Positions 8,068 through 17,303 of a stretch of DNA of 64,000 nt are shown piece after piece. Both the position numbers and the translations under genes were made by a program. The notes below the pieces were generated by a model. That model had not been told where the DNA came from. It saw only the letters and a program-made list of their open reading frames with translations, and ran no database searches. How positions within the stretch are numbered: the first letter of the stretch is position 1; each line of letters starts with the position of its first letter. Origin of the DNA: Hymenobacter gummosus (GTDB lineage: Bacteria; Bacteroidota; Bacteroidia; Cytophagales; Hymenobacteraceae); the NCBI RefSeq assembly GCF_003970915.1, contig NZ_RXOF01000009.1, positions 204,034-268,033 of the forward strand, in the 5' to 3' direction.

Positions 8068-8679
8068 CTAATCCCAATAAGGCTCCAGCTTGATAGACTT
8101 GATGGAGTCGGCGGCGAAGGTGACCAGGATGGATTCCATGCCTTCTTCCGCATCGAAGAGCCGCAGGCCGTTGGGGCAGCACGTGGGTTTCGCCTGCTCC
8201 CGGGCGGCGCGGACCCGGCTGGCAAGCCGTCGGGCATACGGCGGCGCAAAGTCGGTGAGGTAACCAGCCGTCAATAAATCCTTGCCGGGCGCCCGGTACA
8301 AGGTGAAGCGGTTGGGCCCGTGCGCCAACTCCACCAGCGTATCAACCTGGGTTTCGTCGTGGTGGTTGACGGTAGGACGGCGGCTGATGATGCGGGCCCC
8401 TTGCTGCACCAGAGCGGCCACGCTCAGCGGCTGACCGGTGGCGTGCCGGAAATAAGCGTAAAACGATACCTCCTCCGGGGCTACCTCGACGGTATCCGGG
8501 CCGGGCGGGGTGGCCGGGGGGCGGACGGCCGGCGGTGCAGGTGCTACCCGGGCTGTATCGGGACGGGCGCGGCCTTGCTTACCGGCCTCGTCAGCCGACG
8601 ATTGGCAGGCTGCGCAGGTGCCGCCTACCGCTGCTAGTAGGCAACTCAGGCGGACGAATTGCTGGTAAATCGAGGACAT
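8068..8679 (-). CDS. hypothetical lipoprotein, 203 aa
   Basis: Start chosen at the ATG at 8679, giving a signal with a lipobox ending at Cys25 (GGTCAAC). A Pro/Ala/Arg-rich linker runs to about residue 63 (APAPPAVRPPATPPGPD). A compact domain follows with EVSFYAYFRHATGQPLSVAAL and RFTLYRAPGKDLLTAGYLT. I do not recognise it. It precedes the convergent membrane gene with almost no spacer. Confidence 0.6.
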   Translation of the reverse strand: MSSIYQQFVRLSCLLAAVGGTCAACQSSADEAGKQGRARPDTARVAPAPPAVRPPATPPGPDTVEVAPEEVSFYAYFRHATGQPLSVAALVQQGARIISRRPTVNHHDETQVDTLVELAHGPNRFTLYRAPGKDLLTAGYLTDFAPPYARRLASRVRAAREQAKPTCCPNGLRLFDAEEGMESILVTFAADSIKSIKLEPYWD

Positions 8680-8703
8680 AGTGGCTGCGTAGCGCAACTG
8701 AAT

Positions 8704-9126
8704 TTACACGCCCAGCAGCGTCAGCACCAGCCAGCGGCGGCCACCGTCGTTGCGGTGCTCCCCGAGGTAGATGCCTTGCCAGGTGCCCAGGTTCAGCTCG
8801 CCGTTGGTTACGGGCACCGTCACGCTGCTGCCGAGCATGGCGGCTTTCAGGTGGGCGGGCATGTCGTCGGGGCCTTCCAGGGTGTGGCGGAAGTAGGCGG
8901 CGTTTTCGGGCGCGGCGCGGTTGAAGAACTGCTCGAAGTCGTGGCGCACCGTGGGGTCGGCGTTTTCGTTGATGCAGAGGCTGGCCGAGGTGTGCTGAAT
9001 GAACACGTGCAGCGTGCCCGCTTTCACCTGCTCCAGCTCCGGCAGCTCGGCCGTCACGAGGTCGGTAATAAGGTGGAAGCCCCGGCGCACGGCCGGCAGG
9101 CGCATTTTCTTCTGAACGCAAATCAT
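8704..9126 (-). CDS. YjbQ family protein (secondary thiamine-phosphate synthase type)
   Basis: 140 residues from the ATG at 9126; the longer frame upstream only reads through a repeat. Family signature is seen in GTLHVFIQHTSASLCINENADPTV (split here as FIQHTSASLCINENAD) with the conserved His, and in LNLGTWQGIYLGEHR near the C-terminus. The C-terminal HR...R pattern is typical. Members rescue thiamine-phosphate synthase mutants weakly, but the physiological role is unsettled. It is 25 bases upstream of the lipoprotein gene on the same strand. Confidence 0.85.
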   Translation of the reverse strand: MICVQKKMRLPAVRRGFHLITDLVTAELPELEQVKAGTLHVFIQHTSASLCINENADPTVRHDFEQFFNRAAPENAAYFRHTLEGPDDMPAHLKAAMLGSSVTVPVTNGELNLGTWQGIYLGEHRNDGGRRWLVLTLLGV

Positions 9127-9129
9127 GCG

Positions 9130-9280
9130 GTGAGACGGTGAGATGGTGAAATAGTGAAATGGTGAGTTGACGTGCAGGTGGCCCGACTGGCGCGCAAAGC
9201 TGCGCAAAACCGCAACCTTCAGCCCCAAACCGGGCTACGCTATTTCACCATTTCACCATTTCACCATTTCACCATTTCAC
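9130..9280. repeat. octamer-period hairpin, copy 3 (long loop)
   Basis: Five units on the left (GTGAGACG, GTGAGATG, GTGAAATA, GTGAAATG, GTGAGTTG, 9130-9169). Five on the right (TATTTCAC then four CATTTCAC, 9241-9280). The arms are complementary and separated by about 70 bases. The right arm lies 3 bases past the stop codon of the next gene on the minus strand. Confidence 0.75.
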
Positions 9281-9283
9281 CAC

Positions 9284-10813
9284 TTACGGGTTCACCCGCT
9301 CGTAGGCACCGGGGTCGGGGGTGGCGGCGCTGCGGGGCAGGTTGCGCAGGTCGTTGGCCAGGCCGGGCAGCGGCACGGCGCGGTTGCTGGCCGGGCTGAG
9401 CGTGTCGAGGCGGAAGTCGAAGCGGCCCGCGGCGTTTTCCGGGGTGCGGCGGAATTTGGGGTTGGTGTTCAGTAGGTTGCCATTGCGGCCTAGACCGGGC
9501 TTGCCGCCGGCATCAGCCGCCGCCTGGTACTCCTTGGTGCGCAGCACGCTGTTGCGCACCGTTATCTGACTGAGGTAATTGGCGCTGTTGTTGAAGAACA
9601 GCTCGTCCTCGTTGGCGCCCCACACGATGCTATTTTCGATGCTGATGGTGGGCGCAATGCGGCGCGGGGGCGTCTGCACGGGCTGGCCGTCGGAGAAGGT
9701 GAGCGAGGAAGTGGGGCGGCGCACCTGGCCGGGCAGCAGGTAGTTGGCCACGGTGCAGTACTGCAGGTTGTAGGTGCCGCCCTGGAAGCCGCCCACGGCG
9801 TATTCGCCGCAGCCCGTAAACAGGCAATTGCGCACGTCGAAGTCGCCGGAGAAGCTCAGGATGCCGCCGCCGTCGAAGCTCTGCCCGCCGCTGGCGAAGG
9901 TGAGGCCCGCGCCGGAAATGTAGCGGAACGAGGTATTCTCAACGGTGATTTTGGGGAAGGGGCGCTGGCCGTCCCAGTTGTAAATCAGCAGGCCGTAGGA
10001 GGCATTTTTGATGTCGCAGTAGCGCACCACGTTGCTGCGGCTGCTGCCTGCGGTAAACTGGATGCCGCCCCACTGGCCCGGAATGTTGTCGTAGAACTCC
10101 TCGCGCCGGTCGCCCTGGAAACGCACGATGCGCCGGTCGTCGGGCTTCACCTCGTCGGTGGGCTGCAGGGTGGGGTTCACCAGCAGCTGGCCCTGCACCG
10201 CCAGCAGGGCGCCCGCGTGGCAGTACACCTGCGTGCCCTCCTCGATGGTGAGCGAGCAGCCCGGCGGCACGTTCACCAGGCCGTAAAGGACGTGGGGCTT
10301 ATCGTTGCGCCACACCGCGTTGCAGGGCAGCTGCTCGTCGATGTGGAAATACGCGTTCTGCCCGTAAGCCAGCAGCAGCACCCGCTGGTCGTTGCCGTTG
10401 GTGCGGAACAGCAGCTGGTCCTCGGTCAGGAAGGGCTTGTTGTCGGGCTGGCTGTTGACGCTGAGCGTGGCCTTCACCAGCACTAGCAGACTGTCCCGGC
10501 CGCGGATGGTCAGGTTCTGGCGCGCCGCCCCGGAGTCGCCGTCGATGATGAGCTTGTAGGGCTGCCCGTAGGAGCCCGCCAGGCGGATTTCGTCCACCTT
10601 CACCGCCCGCTTGTTGCGGTTGTACACCCACAGGCGCTTGCTCACGGTGCGCGTCTGCACGAATACCGTGTCGAACATCACCGTGTCGGTTGAAAACTCC
10701 AGCTTGGCGCTGCCGTCGGTGGTGACGAGTTCTTCCTTCGGCTCGCAGCCGGGCAGCACCACGGTGGTGGCCAGCATGGCGAAGAGCAACAGCAGCGGGA
10801 AAAGGTAGCGCAC
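9284..10813 (-). CDS. lipoprotein with predicted right-handed beta-helix, 509 aa
   Basis: GTG start at 10813 with a lipoprotein signal ending at Cys23 (VVLPGC). The first 150 residues are beta-rich (TDTVMFDTVFVQTRTVSKRL, RNKRAVKVDEIRLAGS) and resemble an Ig-like module. The second half has repeated short turns and N-rich ladders (YCDIKNASYGLLIYN, VENTSFRYISGAGLTF, VRNCLFTGCGEYAVGG, QYCTVANYLLPG, IENSIVWGANEDELFFNN). That pattern fits a parallel beta-helix as in pectate-lyase-like folds. Bacteroidota homologues are usually annotated as hypothetical; an adhesive or carbohydrate-related role is possible but unproven. Confidence 0.7.
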   Translation of the reverse strand: MRYLFPLLLLFAMLATTVVLPGCEPKEELVTTDGSAKLEFSTDTVMFDTVFVQTRTVSKRLWVYNRNKRAVKVDEIRLAGSYGQPYKLIIDGDSGAARQNLTIRGRDSLLVLVKATLSVNSQPDNKPFLTEDQLLFRTNGNDQRVLLLAYGQNAYFHIDEQLPCNAVWRNDKPHVLYGLVNVPPGCSLTIEEGTQVYCHAGALLAVQGQLLVNPTLQPTDEVKPDDRRIVRFQGDRREEFYDNIPGQWGGIQFTAGSSRSNVVRYCDIKNASYGLLIYNWDGQRPFPKITVENTSFRYISGAGLTFASGGQSFDGGGILSFSGDFDVRNCLFTGCGEYAVGGFQGGTYNLQYCTVANYLLPGQVRRPTSSLTFSDGQPVQTPPRRIAPTISIENSIVWGANEDELFFNNSANYLSQITVRNSVLRTKEYQAAADAGGKPGLGRNGNLLNTNPKFRRTPENAAGRFDFRLDTLSPASNRAVPLPGLANDLRNLPRSAATPDPGAYERVNP

Positions 10814-10819
10814 GGGGCT

Positions 10820-10909
10820 AAATGGTTAAATGGCTCAATGGTCAAATGGTTGATTGTTCAACGTTAGCAGAACGACCAGCCATTTAGCCATTCAGCCATT
10901 TAACCATTT
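10820..10909. repeat. octamer-period hairpin, copy 4
   Basis: Units AAATGGTT, AAATGGCT, CAATGGTC, AAATGGTT and GATTGTTC (10820-10859), a 10-base tip, then GAACGACC, AGCCATTT, AGCCATTC, AGCCATTT and AACCATTT (10870-10909). Closely related to copy 2 but inverted relative to it. Confidence 0.75.
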
Positions 10910-10972
10910 CAAAAGACAAACCTACGCGTCAGGCGCTTAACGACGGACATGCGGCGGAAAGTGCCGGCCGAT

Positions 10973-11413
10973 TTAGCCGGCAGGCGGCAGCTGACCGGAG
11001 GTTAGGGGCTGCCGAACCCAGGCGCGGGCGGCGTCGGGGTTGTCGAAATATTGGGCGTCGGGGCGGTTGGTGTGGCCGGCTTCGTTGGCCAGCTGTACGA
11101 CGGCGGCCAGGGCCTGCTGGCCGGCGGGGTTGAGGGGCTTGATAATAGCCACTTTATCGAGCTTGAGCCGCACGTAGCGCGGGTACCAGTGGTCGGCCAG
11201 CCAGCGCATGTCGGCCGGCTCGGGCACGGGCACGGTGCGAAAGTCCGACAGCCAGGCGCGGGTCTGGTACTGCTCGGCCAGCAACAAGGCCTGCCAGTAG
11301 CCCTGCCGGAATTCGGCGGGTGGCACCTGCTCAGTGAGCCACTGCAAATCCAGTAGGCGGTGCCGGGGCTCGTATTTGATGCGTAAATATGCGGTTTCGT
11401 AAAGTGTAATCAT
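10973..11413 (-). CDS. hypothetical protein, 146 aa
   Basis: A soluble protein without signal peptide, beginning MITLYETAYLRIKYEPRH. The order strand-strand-long helix (EFRQGYWQALLLAEQYQ), then AWLSDFRTVPVPEPADMRWL, resembles the STAS/SpoIIAA-like small proteins frequent in Hymenobacter, in which a W-L-x-D-x-R element follows the helix. The similarity is by eye only. It is flanked by an octamer hairpin downstream and the fumC terminator upstream. Confidence 0.55.
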   Translation of the reverse strand: MITLYETAYLRIKYEPRHRLLDLQWLTEQVPPAEFRQGYWQALLLAEQYQTRAWLSDFRTVPVPEPADMRWLADHWYPRYVRLKLDKVAIIKPLNPAGQQALAAVVQLANEAGHTNRPDAQYFDNPDAARAWVRQPLTSGQLPPAG

Positions 11414-11486
11414 GTACTAACACGGATTGCTAACAAATTTCGTCCCAAAACGGGAAAGTGCCAGCGCTTGTTGTGTCAAAAAAAGA

Positions 11487-11515
11487 AACGCCGCAACCGG
11501 GAAGGTTGCGGCGTT
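11487..11515 (-). terminator. intrinsic terminator of fumC
   Basis: A perfect 12-bp stem (AACGCCGCAACC with GGTTGCGGCGTT) and 5-base loop, followed on the minus strand by TTTCTTTTTTT. It lies 26 bases past the fumC stop. Confidence 0.85.
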
Positions 11516-11540
11516 CTAACGCTCGGCGGCGGATTTTTAG

Positions 11541-12944
11541 TTAGCGCGGCAGCTCGCCCACCATGTCTTCGGGGCGCAGCCACTCGTCGAACTGCTCCTC
11601 GGTGAGGTAGCCCAGCTGCAGGGCCGTTTCCTTCAGCGTCGAGCCGTTTTTGTGGGCCGTCTGCGCAATTTCGGCGGCCTTGTAGTAGCCGATGTGCGGG
11701 TTCAGGGCCGTTACCAGCATCAGGCTGGACTGCACGTGCTTGCGAATGTTGTCCTCCAGCGGGCGGATGCCCACGGCGCACTTGTCGTTGAAGGCCACGC
11801 ACACGTCGCCGATCAGGCGGGCCGAGTGCAGGAAGTTGTAAATCATGACGGGCTTGAACACGTTCAGCTCGAAGTGCCCGTTCATGCCGCCGATGTTGAT
11901 GGCCACGTCGTTGCCCATCACCTGGGCGGCCACCATGGTCATGGCTTCCGACTGCGTGGGGTTCACCTTGCCGGGCATGATGCTGGAGCCGGGCTCGTTG
12001 TCGGGGATGAACAGCTCGCCGATGCCCGCGCGCGGGCCCGAAGCCAGCAGGCGGATGTCGTTGGCAATTTTCATCAGCGAGGCGGCCACCGTCTTGAGCG
12101 CGCCGTGGGCTTCCACGATGGCGTCGTGGGCGGCCAGGGCCTCAAACTTGTTTTCGGCCGTGATGAAGGGCAGGCCGGTGAGCTGGGCAATGTGCCGGGC
12201 CACGTTCTCCGAGTAGCCGGCAGGCGTGTTGATGCCCGTGCCCACGGCGGTACCGCCCAGGGCCAGCTCCGAGAGGTGGGCCAGCGTGTTCTTGATGGCG
12301 CGCAGGCCGTGGTCGAGCTGCGAGGCGTAGCCCGAGAATTCCTGGCCCACGGTCAGCGGGGTGGCGTCCATCAGGTGGGTGCGGCCGATCTTGACGATGT
12401 GCATGTACTCCTTGGACTTGGCGGCCAGGGTGTCGCGCAGCTTCTCGATGCCCGGAATCGTCACCTCCACCAGGATTTTGTAGGCCGCAATGTGCATGGC
12501 CGTGGGGAAGGTGTCGTTCGACGACTGCGACTTGTTCACGTCGTCGTTGGGGGCCAGGGCCTTCTTCTCGTCGAGCAGGTTGCCGCCCTGCAGCACGTGG
12601 CCGCGGTAGGCAATGACCTCGTTCACGTTCATGTTCGACTGCGTGCCCGAGCCCGTCTGCCACACCACCAAGGGAAACTGGTCGTCGAGCTTGCCTTCGA
12701 GGATTTCATCGGCCACGCGGCCGATCAGCTCGGCTTTTTCGGCCGGCAAAATGCCCGCTTCCTGGTTGGTCAGCGCGGCGGCTTTCTTCAGGTAGGCGAA
12801 GGCGCGGATGATTTCCTTGGGCATCCGGTTGATGTCCTGGGCAATCGGGAAGTTCTCGATGGAGCGTTGGGTTTGGGCGCCCCAGTAGGCGTCGGCAGGG
12901 ACCTGCACGGTGCCCATGGTGTCTTTTTCGGTGCGGAACTGCAT
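11541..12944 (-). CDS. fumC: class II fumarate hydratase
   Basis: 467 residues, the expected length. Converts fumarate and L-malate in the TCA cycle as an iron-independent homotetramer. Seen motifs are the N-terminal [25 protein letters not shown] (here in parts), [42 protein letters not shown], and the fumarase/lyase signature [16 protein letters not shown]. The Thr-Gln-Ser-Glu after the signature separates FumC from aspartase. It has its own promoter and terminator and is probably monocistronic. Confidence 0.95.
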   Translation of the reverse strand: MQFRTEKDTMGTVQVPADAYWGAQTQRSIENFPIAQDINRMPKEIIRAFAYLKKAAALTNQEAGILPAEKAELIGRVADEILEGKLDDQFPLVVWQTGSGTQSNMNVNEVIAYRGHVLQGGNLLDEKKALAPNDDVNKSQSSNDTFPTAMHIAAYKILVEVTIPGIEKLRDTLAAKSKEYMHIVKIGRTHLMDATPLTVGQEFSGYASQLDHGLRAIKNTLAHLSELALGGTAVGTGINTPAGYSENVARHIAQLTGLPFITAENKFEALAAHDAIVEAHGALKTVAASLMKIANDIRLLASGPRAGIGELFIPDNEPGSSIMPGKVNPTQSEAMTMVAAQVMGNDVAINIGGMNGHFELNVFKPVMIYNFLHSARLIGDVCVAFNDKCAVGIRPLEDNIRKHVQSSLMLVTALNPHIGYYKAAEIAQTAHKNGSTLKETALQLGYLTEEQFDEWLRPEDMVGELPR

Positions 12945-13354
12945 CAGCTACGGAAGACTCTCGGTGAAACGAAGGGAATTGCGCGGGCAAAGGTAGCAGA
13001 GCCGGCCAAAGCAGCCCAGGATAAAACATTGTCGTTCGGTAAACTGGGTTAGCGCCGAACCCCCTTGCTCCAATGAGTGCTAACCTGGTTTACCAACCAG
13101 AAAAAGCGGCTGTCGAAGTCATTAGTAACTCTATTTACCAGCCTCGGATGGGCCAATCGCTGCACCCGTTGATTGAATTGCCGCCGCGCGGGGCAGGCCC
13201 GAAGCCAGCAGTTGGAAAATAGCCGAGTTGATGCAGGAACGGCTAAGAGCTTCAACGGCCCAGGTACCCCGGGAAAAGGATCGGTCTGGTTCGGCCGTGG
13301 GCTGGTGGGCTGCGTACATAATTCCTGCCTATTGTTTCACCAAAGCCCCCGGCC
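12945..13354. other. divergent intergenic region, fumC / dodecin
   Basis: 410 bases with no convincing gene. It holds the fumC -7 box TACCTTTGC on the minus strand at 12987-12995, giving about a 40-base leader. For the dodecin gene only a weak TATTGTTTC sits near 13330. No repeat or hairpin of note was seen. Confidence 0.5.
12987..12995 (-). promoter_or_regulatory. fumC promoter, -7 box
   Basis: TACCTTTGC on the minus strand, an exact consensus match and identical to the boxes of the rRNA promoters in this window. Confidence 0.6.
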
Positions 13355-13663
13355 ATGAGCACCATCAAGAAAGTCATCGAAGTGTTGGCCTCGTCCGACA
13401 AAAGCTTTGAGGATGCCCTGCAGCGCGCCCTCGCCGAAGCCAGCACCACCGTCAAGGGCATCAAGTCCATCTACATCAAGGACCAGAGCTGCAAGGTGCA
13501 GGACAACAAAATCGTGGAGTACCGCATCACGGCCAAGATTTCCTTTGAAGTGATGCACCGCTGGGAACCGACGCACACTGCATCGGCGGCTGCGGACGCC
13601 ACGGAAGGCCACCCCGGCGGCAGCGCCACCTCACCCGAAAACGGCGGGGGCTACAGCGGCTAA
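13355..13663 (+). CDS. dodecin family protein with extended C-terminal tail
   Basis: 102 residues. Residues 1-68 match the dodecin pattern: KVIEVLASSDKSFEDALQRAL, then a strand with TTVKGIKSIYIKDQSCKVQDNKI and VEYRITAKISFEV. Dodecins form hollow dodecamers that store flavins or CoA. The flavin-stacking Trp of archaeal dodecins is replaced (SIYIKDQS), so ligand is uncertain. The tail of about 34 residues (Ala, Thr, Gly, His rich) is longer than usual and is probably disordered. It is a single-gene unit. Confidence 0.8.
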   Translation: MSTIKKVIEVLASSDKSFEDALQRALAEASTTVKGIKSIYIKDQSCKVQDNKIVEYRITAKISFEVMHRWEPTHTASAAADATEGHPGGSATSPENGGGYSG

Positions 13664-13707
13664 GCAGACTCGTGTCTGACGGCCAAATCAGAACGGCCCT
13701 ATTTTTA

Positions 13708-13835
13708 GAACGTCATTCCGAGCGAAGCCGAGGAATCTCGCGTGTTTAGCCGGATAGTAATTTTCTCGTTGAACGAGTTGAATGCTATCGGACATCAGCA
13801 CGCGAGACTCCTCGGCTTCGCTCGGAATGACGTTC
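13708..13835. repeat. GAACGTCAT element, variant copy
   Basis: Ends are inverted repeats of about 37 bases: GAACGTCATTCCGAGCGAAG at the left and its complement at 13799-13835, with a short CTCGTTGAACGAG hairpin inside. It fills the convergent spacer after the dodecin gene and likely forms one long hairpin. Confidence 0.7.
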
Positions 13836-13857
13836 CGCTTTTCACCGAAATCCAGCT

Positions 13858-15024
13858 CTACCGGAACGGCACGTCGAGGCGTACCGTCTGGGCGGCGCGG
13901 CGGCCGCCTACGATGCCGGGGCGCCAGCTCGGGCCTTCGCAGACGAGACGGATGGCTTCGGCGTCCAGGTCCTCGTTGAGGCCGCGCACCACCTGAATGT
14001 TGTGCACCGAGCCGTCGGCTTCCACGGTAAACTTCAGCTTCACGGTGCCGTCGGTGCGGGGCAGGCCCTCGGGGCGCTTCTGCTCCCGGATGAGGTAGGT
14101 GCGGAAAGCCGGGTAGCCGCCGTTGGGGAAGGGCGCCAGGGCCGGGGCCGGCGGTAATTCTGATTTACGCTTGCTGCTTTCCTCGCGCAGGGGCGGCTGG
14201 GCAGCGGCCGGGGCCACCGTGGCGGGGCTGTCGGCCACCAGGGCCGCGCGGCCGGGCGCCGCGGCTACCTCCACCGTACGGGCGGCTACCTTGGCCTTGC
14301 TCTCCGGCTCCGGGCTGGGTTTGGCCAGCGCAGGGGCGGCTACTGGCGGGGCGGCGGCCACCTCCACGGCCACGCCGGTGCCAGCCGCCGGCAGTTCTTC
14401 GGCCGCGGCATCAGCGGCGGTTTCGGTGGCGACGTTGGCGGCGACAGTCACCGGGCGGCGAGGGCTGCGGCGGGTCCGGCTGCGGGTGGGGGCCGCGGCA
14501 TAATCGGCCGGTGGGCGAGAGGTAGCGGCAGGGGGCGCGGCGGCCACATCGGAAAGCTCGGCCTCCGAGGCTACGGGGGCGAGAGTAGAATCAGCAGCCG
14601 GGGCGGTAGCGGCGGCGGGGGCGGGCTGGGTGGCCGGGGCCGCGGCGGGGCGGCTGCGTACGACGGCGGTGTTCTGGGCCGGTTGCTGCCACTGCCACAG
14701 GCCCACGAAGGCCAGCAGCAGCACGGCGGCCGCGGCGGCCATCCACCAGGCGCCGCCGCGGGGGGCGGTGGCGGGCTCGGCCTCCACGCGGGCGTGCAGG
14801 CGCTGGCGCAGCTCGGCCAGGGAGGCGGGGCTGGTGGCCTGGGGCTCGGCCTGCTGGTAGCCCTCGAGGGCATCGGCGCAGAGGGCGCAGTCGAGGGTAT
14901 GGTTTTCGACGCGGCGCCGCTCGGCGGGCGTGAGGGTGCCGGCCGCGTACTGCCGCAGCACCGCCGCGGGCAAGTGCGCGGCGGCCGGAGCCTGGGGCGA
15001 GAAGTGCGGGTCAGCGGGCGACAT
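13858..15024 (-). CDS. anti-sigma factor fused to TonB-like C-terminal domain
   Basis: 388 residues. N-terminal zinc-binding anti-sigma motif HxxxCxxC at His42, Cys46 and Cys49 (NHTLDCALC). One membrane helix follows at about residues 91-108 (WWMAAAAAVLLLAFVGLW). A long Ala/Pro-rich periplasmic linker leads to a C-terminal TonB-like domain (YPAFRTYLIREQKRP, VKLKFTVEADGSVHNIQVV, WRPGIVGGR). The start overlaps the end of the sigma-factor gene by 14 bases. Such sigma/anti-sigma pairs sense envelope state; here the TonB fold may be the sensor rather than an energy transducer. Confidence 0.8.
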   Translation of the reverse strand: MSPADPHFSPQAPAAAHLPAAVLRQYAAGTLTPAERRRVENHTLDCALCADALEGYQQAEPQATSPASLAELRQRLHARVEAEPATAPRGGAWWMAAAAAVLLLAFVGLWQWQQPAQNTAVVRSRPAAAPATQPAPAAATAPAADSTLAPVASEAELSDVAAAPPAATSRPPADYAAAPTRSRTRRSPRRPVTVAANVATETAADAAAEELPAAGTGVAVEVAAAPPVAAPALAKPSPEPESKAKVAARTVEVAAAPGRAALVADSPATVAPAAAQPPLREESSKRKSELPPAPALAPFPNGGYPAFRTYLIREQKRPEGLPRTDGTVKLKFTVEADGSVHNIQVVRGLNEDLDAEAIRLVCEGPSWRPGIVGGRRAAQTVRLDVPFR

Positions 15025-15622
15025 GGCGGGTGAGGGAGAGTTTGAGGTTGCGCTTCCCGTTCTGGAGGTAGCTTTTCACCTGTTTGAGGTCGTAGCCGGT
15101 GGCGTCGGCAATTTCCTGGTAGGACTGCTGCTGGCGGTAAAACAAGTCCAGGCAGCGCTGCTGCTCCGGGGGCAGGCGGGCCATGGCCGCTTCGAGCTGC
15201 TGCAAATGCTCTTCGGTGGGGAAGTCGTCGTCGTCATTGCCTACCAGATGCAGCGTGCCGTCGGATTCCACACCGGCCGCGCCGGGCAGGGTAAATTCCA
15301 CGGTATCAGGGGCCGATTTGCGGCGGCGCAGCTCCATCAGGCAGTGGTTGCGGGCGGTGGTGTGCAGCCAGCTGCTGAGGTGCTGCACCTCGTGGCGGCG
15401 CAAATCCACCACCAGCTTCTCGAAAATCTGCATCACTGCGTCCTTGGCGTCGTCTTCCGCGCGCAGGTAGCGCAGGCACACGCCGTAGACGAGGTGGAAA
15501 TACGGTTCGTAGAGCCGGCCCAGGTCCTGCACGTCGCCGTGCTCCCGGTAGCGCGCCAGCAGCTCCGCCTCGGTGGGCGCAGCAGCAGCGGCAGACTTGG
15601 AGCGGCGGAACAGGGAGAACAT
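15011..15622 (-). CDS. ECF-type RNA polymerase sigma factor
   Basis: 203 residues with the two ECF regions. Region 2 has YFHLVYGVCLRYLRAEDDAKDAVMQIF (in parts) and LSSWLHTTARNHCLMELRRRK; region 4 has LPPEQQRCLDLFYRQQQSYQEIA and GYDLKQVKSYLQNGKRNL. It directs RNA polymerase to an unknown regulon and is probably held by the membrane anti-sigma factor encoded just downstream with a 14-base overlap. The linker between regions 2 and 4 is longer than average and acidic (DDDDF). Confidence 0.88.
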   Translation of the reverse strand: MFSLFRRSKSAAAAAPTEAELLARYREHGDVQDLGRLYEPYFHLVYGVCLRYLRAEDDAKDAVMQIFEKLVVDLRRHEVQHLSSWLHTTARNHCLMELRRRKSAPDTVEFTLPGAAGVESDGTLHLVGNDDDDFPTEEHLQQLEAAMARLPPEQQRCLDLFYRQQQSYQEIADATGYDLKQVKSYLQNGKRNLKLSLTRHVAR

Positions 15623-15642
15623 GCGGGCGGGGGCTTGGGAAG

Positions 15643-15651
15643 CTAAAGATA
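15643..15651 (-). promoter_or_regulatory. possible promoter -7 box of the sigma-factor gene
   Basis: TATCTTTAG on the minus strand, about 20 bases upstream of the ATG. It matches 7 of the 7 defined bases except the G of TTTG, so it may be a weak housekeeping or an autoregulated promoter. Confidence 0.35.
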
Positions 15652-15685
15652 CGGAGCCGGGCGGGCTGGGGCGCCAAGTGGGCGG

Positions 15686-17191
15686 CTACGGCTGCACCAG
15701 CAGCTGCCGGCCCGGCCCGGTAGCCGTGCCGCCCTGCTCGTAGCGCAGCCAGTACACCCCGGCGGCCAGCCCGGTCAGCTGTAGCTCTACCTGCCCGCTC
15801 GGGGCCGCCGGCACTGGCACGAGGCGCACCCGCCGGCCCAGCGCATCAAACAGCTGCACCGTGGCCGGGGCCGTGCCGGCCGCCCGGCGGTAGGGCACGC
15901 GCACGGCGGCGGTGGCGGGGTTGGGGTAGGGCTGGCCCAGCCCGGCAGCTGCATCAGCCGCTGGCCGGGGCGTGGCCGCCGTGACGATGGCCGGCAGCCC
16001 GCGCAAACTCAGCCGGGCGGCGTAGGGCGCCTGCACGCTGGCCCCGCCCGGACCGGCCGAACACAGACCCAGTACGTAGGCGGCGCTGTCGCCGTCGGCC
16101 AGCAGCTGGAAGGCGGCCATGCGGTTGCAGATGGTGCTGCGAAACTCGTGGCGCTGCAGCAGCTGGCCGGTGGCCCCGTCCAGGCGCAACAGGTAGAAGG
16201 GGCGGTCCTCGGTGACGGGTGTGCCTTCGTAGTAGCACAGCACCAGCACGGAGCCGTAGGCCAGTTCTACGGCGTTGCCGTAGCGGGCTGCGGCGCCCGA
16301 GGTGCGCGGTGGTCCGTAACGCTCCACCCGCGTCCAGACCGGACGCAGTTGCGCGTCCACCTTCACCGCGAGCGGGATGTTGGGTCGGTTCACGGAGTCG
16401 AGGCCGATGGTGCACAGGTAGCCCCCGTCCGTGAGTTGAAGGATGTTGTCGGCAAATGTACCGGTAACGGCTATGTTGCGCCCCACGCCAGGAGGAGCAA
16501 TACGCCGCCCTTGCACCGAGTCTCCGCTCTGGGTCAATTCTAACAGCTTTATCTGGATACGTCCGCTGCCCAGGTCGGCCGTAATACCATATAGCAGCAA
16601 GTTGCCTTGCCGGGTGCGCTGCATGTCCAGGATGAAGTCAGTGCCGCTCCAGCCATAGTTGCGCTGCCAGAGCGGGGCGCCGGCCGTGTCCACTTTCAGC
16701 ACCACGTTACGGCGGCGGTTGCCTGGGGCAAAGCTGTAGATGCTCAGGAAATGAGCATCGGCGGTCGAGACCAAGCCCGTCGGGCCTTCCTGGTAACCTG
16801 GGTGCAGGTCGTAGCGCCGCTGCCAGCGCAGGGTCATGTCGGAGCGGTAGCGGCGCAGCGTCGCGTCCTGGGTATCGGAACTTGGTTCGCCGTAGGCATA
16901 GATGTACCCGCCCGCCGGCCCCGGGCCAGGAATACCCGGAGCCAGGTTATACACGCGCTGCAAGGTCGTAGTCGTATCCAATTGCCGATTGAGAAACACC
17001 GCCCGGCCGAAAAAGCCCGGCATCTGCGGGTGGCGCTTGAACAGCGCGGTCAACACCTGATTCTGCGGCGTCAGCACGCTGCGCCCGAAGGCATAAATGC
17101 TGTTGGGGTAGATTCTGTCGCGCACCAACCGCTGCGCCGTGACCGGCCAGCTCAGCAGCAGGAGCAGGACCAAGAGGAGAGCAGGACGCAT
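15686..17191 (-). CDS. T9SS-secreted protein with type A sorting domain
   Basis: 501 residues from the ATG at 17191. Sec signal peptide MRPALLLVLLLLLSWPVTAQ at the N-terminus. The central part has repeated beta-propeller-like blades (YAYGEPSSDTQDATLRRY, LLLYGITADLGSGRIQIKL). The last 80 residues are a type A T9SS sorting domain: GQPYPNPATAAVRVPYR, LFDALGRRVRLVPV, GLAAGVYWLRYEQGG and a basic-ended RQLLVQP. It should be exported across the outer membrane by the type IX machinery. The enzymatic role, if any, is not visible. Confidence 0.8.
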   Translation of the reverse strand: MRPALLLVLLLLLSWPVTAQRLVRDRIYPNSIYAFGRSVLTPQNQVLTALFKRHPQMPGFFGRAVFLNRQLDTTTTLQRVYNLAPGIPGPGPAGGYIYAYGEPSSDTQDATLRRYRSDMTLRWQRRYDLHPGYQEGPTGLVSTADAHFLSIYSFAPGNRRRNVVLKVDTAGAPLWQRNYGWSGTDFILDMQRTRQGNLLLYGITADLGSGRIQIKLLELTQSGDSVQGRRIAPPGVGRNIAVTGTFADNILQLTDGGYLCTIGLDSVNRPNIPLAVKVDAQLRPVWTRVERYGPPRTSGAAARYGNAVELAYGSVLVLCYYEGTPVTEDRPFYLLRLDGATGQLLQRHEFRSTICNRMAAFQLLADGDSAAYVLGLCSAGPGGASVQAPYAARLSLRGLPAIVTAATPRPAADAAAGLGQPYPNPATAAVRVPYRRAAGTAPATVQLFDALGRRVRLVPVPAAPSGQVELQLTGLAAGVYWLRYEQGGTATGPGRQLLVQP

Positions 17192-17303
17192 AGGATAAGA
17201 TGCTAATAGAAAGGTGAGACAGGGCGACGCCGGCAGCTCGGACAAGATAGTCGGCCTTTTTTAAGATGCGGGGTCCGTGGGCTGCTATAGCTACACGACC
17301 AGT